10,913 nt of DNA from an uncultured Collinsella sp. GTDB taxonomy: Bacteria; Actinomycetota; Coriobacteriia; Coriobacteriales; Coriobacteriaceae. Positions within the stretch are counted from its first letter, which is position 1; each line of letters opens with the position of its first letter. The notes beneath the pieces were generated by a model. The model was not told the DNA's origin and searched no databases. It saw nothing but the letters and a program-made list of their open reading frames with translations. The stretch lies in contig CATZEP010000040.1 in NCBI GenBank assembly GCA_958418185.1, positions 1 to 10,913 on the forward strand. The letters run 5' to 3'. Of the stretch, positions 5,788 through 10,913 are shown piece by piece. The position numbers were made by a program, and so were the translations under genes.

Positions 5788-7788
5788 ATGACCGAGGAGC
5801 TCAAGAAGCAGGGCATCGTCGATGGCGCTGCGGTTGTAGAGACAGTCGAGGAGACGGGCGTCGCGCCCGACCTGGACGAAGCCGCCAAGGCGGCGGAGCG
5901 CGAGGCTCGCCGCCAAGCGCTCTACGAGGAAAACGAACGTGCCGAGGACGAGCGCGCCCGCGCCGAGGCAGAGCGTATGCGCGACGTGGACGACGAAGAC
6001 GAGGACGAGACGCCTCGGGATACCTGGGCGACGGTGCGCCGCCTGTGGAGTGAGGCTGCCGGCGACCATTGGCGCTTCTATATCGTGTTCGCGAGCATTG
6101 TGTTCTATGTCATCTTTAACACCGCCGCGCCGGCATATAGCGCCCGCGTGATCGATGAGCTGTGGGGCCACATTCAGGTGGCGTTTGCCAACGACACCAC
6201 TTTCAGCATCACCTGGGAGAACTGCGGCAAGACCATTTTCGTCTACTTTATGATCTGGACTGCCGCTGCCTCGTTCTATGCGCTCCAGAGCTTTTTGATG
6301 TCGAGCGTCGCTGAGCGTCTCAATCTGCGCCTGCGCAACCGCATCGCGCAAAAGCTCAACCGTCTGCCGCTCGCCTATTTTGACGCGCATCGTCCCGGCG
6401 AGGTCGTCAGCCGCGCGACCAACGACCTGGACAAGATGTCCGAGAGCATGCAGCGCGGATTGCTGCAGCTGCTCGTGTCGATCGGCACGGTTGTTGGTGC
6501 TGTGAGCGTGATGTTCGTGTTCAGCGTGCAGCTTACGCTCGTCTTTCTGTTCTTTACGGCACTGTCGCTGCTGGTGACGAAGGTCGTCTCGCGCCGCACA
6601 CACGATGTGACGGGCGAGCGCCAGGAGTGGGTGTCCAAGATTACGAGTGCGGTCGAGGAAGGCTATTCGGGCCGTCTGGTGATCCGCGCGTTTAACCGCG
6701 AACGCCAAAGTTCTGCCGAGGTGCACCAGGCCTCGGGCGAGCTGGCACGCGTGAGTGCCAAGGCCGACTTTATGATCAATGCCGTCGGCCCTGCGGTGCG
6801 CTTTATCGGCCGTTTGGCGCAGATCGTGATCGCGCTGGTGGGCTGCAGCATGCTGGTTGCCGGTCACATGACCGTCGGCGTGTTCCAGGCGTTCTTCCAG
6901 TTTATCTACGAGGCGTCCGAACCCATGACGCAGCTGTCGTTTACCTTCAACTCGCTGCAGAGCGCGTTGGCGAGTGCGGAGCGCGTGTTCGACCTGCTCG
7001 ATGAGCCCGAGATGGAGGCCGATCCGCTGCCGGACGAGGCCGCCAAGCTGCCGGGTCGCGTTGAGGGTCGCGTCTCCTTTGAGCACGTGCGCTTTGGTTA
7101 TTCGCCCGACAAGCCGCTTATGCACGACGTGTCGTTTACCGCCGAGCCGGGCCAGAAGATTGCCGTGGTGGGAACCACGGGCGCGGGCAAGACGACGCTC
7201 ATCAACCTGCTCATGCGCTTCTACGAGATTGACGGCGGGCGTATTACGCTCGACGGCGTGGATACGAGCCACATGGACCGCGGCGAGCTACGGCAGCAGT
7301 TTGGCATGGTGCTGCAGGACGCCTGGCTGTTCGATGGCACGATTGCCGAAAACATCGCCTACGGCTGTCCCGAGGCGACGCGTGAGGAGATCGTGGCGGC
7401 TGCGCGCGCCGCGCAGGTCGACTTCTTTGTGCGTACCATGCCGCAGGGCTACGACACGCGCGTGGCCAACGATGCCGAAAGCATCAGCCAGGGCCAGCGT
7501 CAGCTGCTGACCATCGCACGCGTGCTGCTCAATAACCCGGCGATTCTCATCCTGGACGAGGCGACCTCAAGCGTGGATACGCGTACCGAGCTTGCCATCG
7601 GCCGTGCCATGGATGCGCTTATGCGCGGGCGCACGAGCTTTGTGATTGCGCACCGCCTGTCGACAATTGTGGATGCCGACCTGATCTTGGTCATGGATCA
7701 TGGCAACATTATCGAGCAGGGTACGCATAAGGAGCTGCTGGCTGCCGAGGGTGCCTACGCCGACCTCTATCTGAGCCAGTTCGCATAA
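5788..7788 (+). CDS. ABC exporter subunit, catalytic half, with charged N-terminal extension
   Basis: This 666-residue protein pairs with the preceding subunit. Residues 1-78 are a highly charged, probably helical extension. The membrane domain spans about 92-395 and the nucleotide-binding domain about 425-660. Motifs are Walker A GTTGAGKT (462-469), Q-loop Gln510, Walker B ILILDE (586-591) with catalytic Glu591, and switch His622. Its signature reads ISQGQ (566-570), not LSGGQ. In a head-to-tail dimer this weak signature faces the other subunit's degenerate Walker site, while its own Walker site faces the other subunit's intact SGGQ, giving one active and one impaired ATP site. The start is ATG 5788, with GGGAGG at 5774-5779 eight bases before it; a GTG at 5779 overlaps that site and is rejected. 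The gap to the upstream gene is one base. Confidence 0.93.
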   Translation: MTEELKKQGIVDGAAVVETVEETGVAPDLDEAAKAAEREARRQALYEENERAEDERARAEAERMRDVDDEDEDETPRDTWATVRRLWSEAAGDHWRFYIVFASIVFYVIFNTAAPAYSARVIDELWGHIQVAFANDTTFSITWENCGKTIFVYFMIWTAAASFYALQSFLMSSVAERLNLRLRNRIAQKLNRLPLAYFDAHRPGEVVSRATNDLDKMSESMQRGLLQLLVSIGTVVGAVSVMFVFSVQLTLVFLFFTALSLLVTKVVSRRTHDVTGERQEWVSKITSAVEEGYSGRLVIRAFNRERQSSAEVHQASGELARVSAKADFMINAVGPAVRFIGRLAQIVIALVGCSMLVAGHMTVGVFQAFFQFIYEASEPMTQLSFTFNSLQSALASAERVFDLLDEPEMEADPLPDEAAKLPGRVEGRVSFEHVRFGYSPDKPLMHDVSFTAEPGQKIAVVGTTGAGKTTLINLLMRFYEIDGGRITLDGVDTSHMDRGELRQQFGMVLQDAWLFDGTIAENIAYGCPEATREEIVAAARAAQVDFFVRTMPQGYDTRVANDAESISQGQRQLLTIARVLLNNPAILILDEATSSVDTRTELAIGRAMDALMRGRTSFVIAHRLSTIVDADLILVMDHGNIIEQGTHKELLAAEGAYADLYLSQFA

Positions 7789-7790
7789 TT

Positions 7791-7815
7791 TGACAAAGGG
7801 GCAGCCCCTTTGTCA
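7791..7815. repeat. Perfect 12-bp inverted repeat after the exporter operon
   Basis: TGACAAAGGGGC (7791-7802) and GCCCCTTTGTCA (7804-7815) are exact reverse complements around a single A, starting two bases after the exporter stop codon. RNA from either strand would form a tight hairpin. No U-tract follows, so it is not a standard terminator by itself. Such near-perfect short palindromes next to stop codons are often dispersed intergenic repeats or 3'-end stabilisers. Confidence 0.7.
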
Positions 7816-7825
7816 CATCACAAAC

Positions 7826-7860
7826 AAGGCGCGCCGGGGATGAATTCCCTGGCGCGCCTT
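7826..7860. terminator. Bidirectional terminator between convergent genes
   Basis: AAGGCGCGCC (7826-7835) pairs with GGCGCGCCTT (7851-7860), and the stem continues inward through GGGA/TCCC to a 5-base loop, about 15 bp with one wobble. Plus-strand transcripts end in CCTTTGCG; minus-strand transcripts end in CCTTGTTTG. It lies between the convergent exporter and serine acetyltransferase genes and can serve both. Confidence 0.75.
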
Positions 7861-7896
7861 TGCGTTGACGTCAATGTTGTCGGTAGCCGTCCGCTT

Positions 7897-8601
7897 CTAG
7901 CGTTCGTCCACGAGCTTCGCGACGAGGGCCTTGAGCTCGGCCACCTCTCGCTCGAGTTCCTTGACGCGGCGGGCATTCTCGGTGATGCCCTGGCGATTGA
8001 GCGCGGACTGCTCGGCGGCGTTATCGGGCATGTACTCGCGATGCTGCTTGGCATCGAAGCTCTCCTCGAACACGCGGCAGCCGTTGCGCTTGATGATGCG
8101 TCCCGGCACGCCCACGACGGTGCAGTTGTCGGGCACGTCCTTGACGACAACCGAGTTGCCGCCGATTTTGACGTTGTTGCCGATGCGAATGTTGCCGAGC
8201 ACCTTGGCGCCCGTGCCCACGGTGACGTTGTTGCCCAGGGTGGGGTGGCGCTTGCCGGTTTCGTTGCCGGTGCCGCCGAGCGTAACGCCCTGGTAGAGCA
8301 CGCAGTTGTCGCCCACGACGGTGGTTTCGCCGATGACGACGCCCATGGCGTGGTCGATAAAGAAATGCTTGCCGATCTGTGCAGCGGGATGAATCTCGAC
8401 GCCGGTGATGTGGCGGGTGATTTGCGAGAGCACACGGGCGAGCGAGCGATGTCCACGCTCCCACAGCCAGTGCTCGGGCACATGGTTCCACTTGGCGTGC
8501 AGGCCGGGGTAGGACAGGAAGATGACCAGACCGTTTTGCGCAGCGGGATCTTGCGCCTGGACGGTTTTGATGTCCTCGCGAATGGTATTGATAAAGCTCA
8601 C
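7897..8601 (-). CDS. cysE: Serine O-acetyltransferase (EpsC/CysE type)
   Basis: This 234-residue enzyme transfers acetyl from acetyl-CoA to L-serine, making O-acetylserine, the acceptor for sulfide in cysteine synthesis. Residues about 1-65 are the helical N-terminal part in its short EpsC form. Residues about 66-170 are left-handed beta-helix hexapeptide repeats (IHPAAQIGKHFFIDH, GVVIGETTVVGDN, VTVGTGAKVLGNIRIGNN). The catalytic pair IDH gives Asp83-His84, and KRHP supplies His119, matching CysE. The C-terminus (about 205-234) is a predicted coiled coil ending DER, without the C-terminal Ile that enteric CysE uses to bind CysK. The start is GTG at 8601, chosen because the conserved sequence begins there and AGGGAGG precedes it at good spacing; the frame is open further upstream but lacks conservation. 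It is divergent from the DedA gene. Confidence 0.92.
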   Translation of the reverse strand: MSFINTIREDIKTVQAQDPAAQNGLVIFLSYPGLHAKWNHVPEHWLWERGHRSLARVLSQITRHITGVEIHPAAQIGKHFFIDHAMGVVIGETTVVGDNCVLYQGVTLGGTGNETGKRHPTLGNNVTVGTGAKVLGNIRIGNNVKIGGNSVVVKDVPDNCTVVGVPGRIIKRNGCRVFEESFDAKQHREYMPDNAAEQSALNRQGITENARRVKELEREVAELKALVAKLVDER

Positions 8602-8642
8602 CGGCCGCCCTCCCTTAGCGCCATGGCAATGCGATTCAATAA

Positions 8643-8659
8643 AGTATAGCGATTCGCTA
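8643..8659 (-). promoter_or_regulatory. cysE -10 box overlapped by a palindrome
   Basis: On the minus strand TATACT (8648-8643) is a strong -10 about 42 bases before the GTG start; the -35 is weak. The perfect palindrome TAGCGA-T-TCGCTA (8647-8659) overlaps the upstream edge of the -10 and runs into the spacer, the classic place for a repressor site. No T-box or other known riboswitch sequence is seen in the leader. Confidence 0.5.
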
Positions 8660-8747
8660 GGGATTAGGAAGGACAATCTTGGCGGCATTGCGCGACAGGT
8701 GTCAGTTATGCAAACTTGCTGGTAATGAAGTAAGACTTTTGAGGGGT

Positions 8748-8778
8748 TTGACCCGTGCTCGTGCCGCAACCGTATACT
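8748..8778 (+). promoter_or_regulatory. Promoter of the DedA-family gene
   Basis: TTGACC (8748-8753) and TATACT (8773-8778) are separated by 19 bases, slightly longer than ideal. Transcription would start near 8785, about 40 bases before the ATG at 8825. It diverges from the cysE promoter, with about 100 bases between the two -10 boxes. Confidence 0.5.
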
Positions 8779-8824
8779 GGTCAACTTGGACGTGTCCGCG
8801 CCCACAACTGAGAGGTTTTACTTC

Positions 8825-9472
8825 ATGGGTTTCATCAATTTCATTGCCGAGCTGCTTAAGGATCCGCGCACCGCGATCGCCAGTTGGATTGCCGCCGGCC
8901 CGCTTATGGCCTACGGCTGCGTGTTCCTGATCATCTTCATCGAGACGGGCGTGGTATTCTTCCCGTTCCTTCCCGGCGATTCGCTGCTGTTCGCCTCGGG
9001 TTTCTTTGCCCATAACGGCGGCTTTAACATCGTGGCTCTGTTGGCCGTCGCATGGTCTGCTGCCATCTTGGGCGATCAGTGCAACTTTATGATTGGCCAT
9101 TTCTTTGGCAAAAAGATTATCGCTTCGGGCAAGGTGAAGGCCATGACGCCCGAGCGCATCAAAAAGTCCGAGGACTTCTTGGACAAGTGGGGTCACCTGG
9201 CCATCTTCCTGGGTCGCTTCTTCCCGTTTATCCGCACCTTTGTGCCCTTTATCGCCGGCATGGGCGGCATGCACTGGCGCAACTTCGTTATCTTTAACGT
9301 GCTGGGCGGCATTACCTGGTCGACGGTCTTTACGCTGCTGGGCTACTTCTTTGGCGGCATTCCCTTTGTGCAGGAGCACTTTGAGCTGCTGATTATCGGC
9401 ATCGTCGCCGTGTCGATCATTCCGACCGTGGTCGGCTTGGTTAAGGCTAAGCTGGGCAAAAAGAACGCATAG
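8825..9472 (+). CDS. DedA-family (VTT domain) membrane protein
   Basis: This 215-residue integral membrane protein belongs to the DedA family, which includes flippases that recycle undecaprenyl phosphate or move phospholipids. The family features are clear: an acidic residue in the first membrane part (IIFIETGVVFFPFLPGDSLL, 36-55), GDQ (83-85), and the second reentrant motif GRFFPFIRTFVPFIAG (130-145) with its conserved arginines. Hydrophobic segments lie at about 25-45, 66-82, 140-146, 153-178 and 187-205, and the tail is basic (KAKLGKKNA). The length is typical. The start is ATG 8825, with GAGAGG about nine bases upstream; earlier in-frame codons overlap the promoter. It is transcribed alone and closed by a terminator. 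The exact lipid substrate is not determined by sequence. Confidence 0.92.
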   Translation: MGFINFIAELLKDPRTAIASWIAAGPLMAYGCVFLIIFIETGVVFFPFLPGDSLLFASGFFAHNGGFNIVALLAVAWSAAILGDQCNFMIGHFFGKKIIASGKVKAMTPERIKKSEDFLDKWGHLAIFLGRFFPFIRTFVPFIAGMGGMHWRNFVIFNVLGGITWSTVFTLLGYFFGGIPFVQEHFELLIIGIVAVSIIPTVVGLVKAKLGKKNA

Positions 9473-9500
9473 CTCGAGGCAGCGCACAAACTGTGTCGTT

Positions 9501-9535
9501 GAGGCCCGCCACTGCTTACGGTGGCGGGCCTCTTT
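9501..9535 (+). terminator. Rho-independent terminator after the DedA gene
   Basis: GAGGCCCGCCAC (9501-9512) pairs perfectly with GTGGCGGGCCTC (9521-9532) across an 8-base loop, followed by TTT. The U-tract is short but the stem is very stable. Confidence 0.85.
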
Positions 9536-9580
9536 AGCTTCGGTTGAATGAAAATACTTTACTTAGTTAAAGAAAAGCGT

Positions 9581-9608
9581 TTTATCAGGCGCGTGCGGGG
9601 AGTACAAT
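9581..9608 (+). promoter_or_regulatory. Candidate ilvE promoter
   Basis: TACAAT (9603-9608) is a good -10. The best -35 match is the weak TTTATC (9581-9586), 16 bases upstream, within and after an AT-rich stretch (about 9544-9590) that may help polymerase binding. Transcription would begin near 9614-9616, giving a leader of nearly 150 bases before ilvE. Confidence 0.45.
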
Positions 9609-9615
9609 CTCGTGC

Positions 9616-9765
9616 ATGCGAATCGACGTGCCATGGGCTTTGGTGTTGTCCGCGTGTCCCGTCCGGCTCTACGCTCCGGGCGTGCGACGTTGCGACGCGG
9701 TCGGCCTCGGTCCTTGCGTGCGAGTTCGCGAGTATGCAACTGTGTATGTAAGGAGCGACACATGA
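9616..9765 (+). CDS. Possible leader peptide ORF upstream of ilvE
   Basis: A 49-codon frame starts at ATG 9616, almost exactly where transcription is predicted to begin, and ends at TGA 9763-9765, overlapping the ilvE ATG as ATGA. The predicted peptide begins MRIDVPWALVLSACPVRLY and is rich in valine and leucine. This would be a leaderless small ORF, possibly coupling translation to ilvE or sensing branched-chain amino acids, like leader peptides of ilv operons in other bacteria. A hairpin at 9714-9739 (TTGCGTGC/GTATGCAA) precedes the ilvE ribosome site. No ribosome site precedes the small ORF and its Arg/Cys content is high, so it may be chance. Confidence 0.3.
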   Translation: MRIDVPWALVLSACPVRLYAPGVRRCDAVGLGPCVRVREYATVYVRSDT

Positions 9766-10814
9766 CTGTCGAGAAGAAGGATATCGATTGGGGTAGCCTC
9801 GGCTTTGGCTACATGAAGACCGATTACAGCTACGAGGCCCATTGGAAGGACGGCGAGTGGGACGAGGGCGGCCTGACCACCGACCACACCCTGCATGTCT
9901 CCGAGTGCGGCGGCATCTTCCATTACTGCCAGGAGGTCTTTGAGGGCCTGAAGGCCTACACCGCCGAGGACGGCAGCATCGTCTGCTTCCGTCCCGATAT
10001 GAATGCCGAGCGCATGTACAACTCCGCCCAGCGCCTCGAGATGCCCCCGTTCCCCAAGGACAAGTTTGTTGAGGCCGTCAAGCAGGTCGTTTCTGCCAAC
10101 GCCGCCTGGGTTCCGCCCTTTGGCTCCGGCGCGACCCTGTACGTGCGTCCGTTTATGATCGGCTCCGGTGACGTGATTGGCGTGGCTCCCGCTCCTGAGT
10201 ACACGTTCCGCATTCTCGTGACTCCGGTCGGTCCGTACTTTAAGGGCGGCCTTAAGCCCGTTAAGCTGCGCGTTTCCGAGTATGACCGTGCGGCACCGCA
10301 CGGCACCGGCAACATCAAGGCCGGCCTGAACTACGCCATGTCCCTTAAGCCCACGATGGAGGCACACCGCGAGGGCTATGCCGAGAATCTGTATCTCGAC
10401 TCCGAGTCCCGCACCTATGTCGAGGAGACCGGTGGCGCCAACGTCCTGTTCGTGAAGGAGGATGGCACCCTCGTCGTTCCTCAGTCGCACACCGACTCCA
10501 TCCTGCCCTCCATCACCCGTCGTTCGCTCGTTCAGGTTGCCGAGGATCTGGGTATGACCGTCGATCAGCGTCCCGTCGAGTGGGCCGAGGTCAAGGCCGG
10601 TACCTTTGTGGAGTGCGGCCTGTGTGGCACCGCTGCCGTCATCTCCCCGGTGGGCGAGATCGACAACAAGGTCTATGGTGCCGATGAGACCGTGACCTTC
10701 CCGGCTGGCTACACCGAGATCGGTCCCGTGATGAAGAAGCTTCGCGAGACCCTGACTGGTATTCAGTCCGGTGCTGTCGAGGATAAGCACAACTGGGTTT
10801 ACACCGTCGCATAA
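9762..10814 (+). CDS. ilvE: Branched-chain amino acid aminotransferase
   Basis: This 350-residue class IV, PLP-dependent enzyme interconverts leucine, isoleucine and valine with their 2-oxo acids using glutamate/2-oxoglutarate, the last step of their synthesis. FHYCQEVFEGLKAY (53-66) and YVRPFMIGSGDVIGV (127-141) are typical of the IlvE_II group (as in Bacillus YwaA and eukaryotic BCATs). GTGNIKAGLNYAMSL (181-195) holds the PLP lysine, Lys186. ETGGANVLFV (222-231) and GTAAVISPVGEI (289-300) form the rest of the cofactor site. The segment before GTAAVI reads VECGLC, a Cys285-x-x-Cys288 pair. The start is ATG 9762, with AAGGAG (9750-9755) six bases upstream; earlier in-frame codons are in the leader. 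Lysine is encoded only by AAG, a bias that suggests high expression. It has its own promoter and terminator. Confidence 0.95.
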   Translation: MTVEKKDIDWGSLGFGYMKTDYSYEAHWKDGEWDEGGLTTDHTLHVSECGGIFHYCQEVFEGLKAYTAEDGSIVCFRPDMNAERMYNSAQRLEMPPFPKDKFVEAVKQVVSANAAWVPPFGSGATLYVRPFMIGSGDVIGVAPAPEYTFRILVTPVGPYFKGGLKPVKLRVSEYDRAAPHGTGNIKAGLNYAMSLKPTMEAHREGYAENLYLDSESRTYVEETGGANVLFVKEDGTLVVPQSHTDSILPSITRRSLVQVAEDLGMTVDQRPVEWAEVKAGTFVECGLCGTAAVISPVGEIDNKVYGADETVTFPAGYTEIGPVMKKLRETLTGIQSGAVEDKHNWVYTVA

Positions 10815-10872
10815 GCTGCCTTGTATGTCCGGCCCGAGGGCAACCTACCTTTCCGGCGCGTCCTCGGACATG

Positions 10873-10913
10873 AAAGAACCCCCGCTGCGCACTACGTGCG
10901 GCGGGGGTTCTTT
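10873..10913 (+). terminator. Rho-independent terminator after ilvE
   Basis: AAAGAACCCCCGC (10873-10885) pairs perfectly with GCGGGGGTTCTTT (10901-10913), with an inner CGCAC/GTGCG pairing, and the window ends within the T-tract. A second stem, ATGTCC...GAGG with CCTCGGACAT (10825-10871, bulged), precedes it. The A-run at the 5' side means it could also act in the opposite direction. Confidence 0.88.

Noticed and set aside
5725..7272. Long minus-strand frame opposite the second ABC subunit
   Set aside because: Shadow of the exporter gene, no recognisable domain or ribosome site.
7810..8649. Plus-strand frame opposite cysE
   Set aside because: Runs antisense to clear hexapeptide repeats and covers the terminator and cysE promoter; no ribosome site.
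9609..9761. T-box riboswitch upstream of ilvE
   Set aside because: The conserved T-box antiterminator sequence and a terminator with U-tract are missing.
9669..10790. Long minus-strand frame opposite ilvE
   Set aside because: Gly/Leu/His-rich shadow of a strongly codon-biased gene.
1..10913. CRISPR array, insertion sequence, prophage, tRNA
   Set aside because: No regularly spaced repeats, transposase or integrase motifs, or cloverleaf sequence seen in the window.

Overview
The window looks like a chromosomal stretch from a high-GC Gram-positive bacterium. Its mix of Gram-positive-type families, GC-rich coding, strong AGGAGG-type ribosome sites and short intergenic gaps with GC-rich hairpins suggests a gut Coriobacteriia member, most likely a Collinsella. 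That placement is inference from style and gene content; no marker gene is present. No rRNA, tRNA, CRISPR array, transposase or phage gene is visible, so this is mostly ordinary core and near-core chromosome.

Layout, left to right. (1) 1-332 holds no convincing gene but several inverted repeats. (2) 333-1550 encodes a Fis-type helix-turn-helix regulator whose central part resembles a sigma-54 activator AAA+ domain without the ATPase motifs. (3) 1635-2210 encodes an unrecognised single-pass membrane protein with its own promoter. (4) 2274-2795, minus strand, is a small FMN nitroreductase that converges on the membrane protein across a hairpin. (5) 3090-3380 is an orphan 96-residue protein closed by a strong terminator. 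(6) 3562-7788 is an operon: a MarR regulator followed, with overlap or almost no gap, by the two halves of a heterodimeric ABC exporter. (7) 7897-8601, minus strand, is a GTG-started serine O-acetyltransferase (cysteine synthesis), divergent from (8) a DedA-family membrane protein, 8825-9472. (9) 9762-10814 is a branched-chain amino acid aminotransferase with a long leader and a strong terminator at the right edge.

Working together: the MarR-ABC unit is a self-contained efflux module. Its promoter carries duplicated operator-like sequences, so MarR probably represses its own operon until a ligand appears. The two ABC subunits divide the ATPase work: one keeps the canonical catalytic residues, the other has Asp and Gln in their place. 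Serine acetyltransferase and the aminotransferase are amino-acid metabolism genes, but they lie in separate transcription units. The most interesting unexplained signals are the ATPase-dead activator-like regulator, the paired MarR operator repeats, the small leader ORF that would be nearly leaderless and overlaps the aminotransferase start as ATGA, and the palindrome on the serine acetyltransferase promoter.
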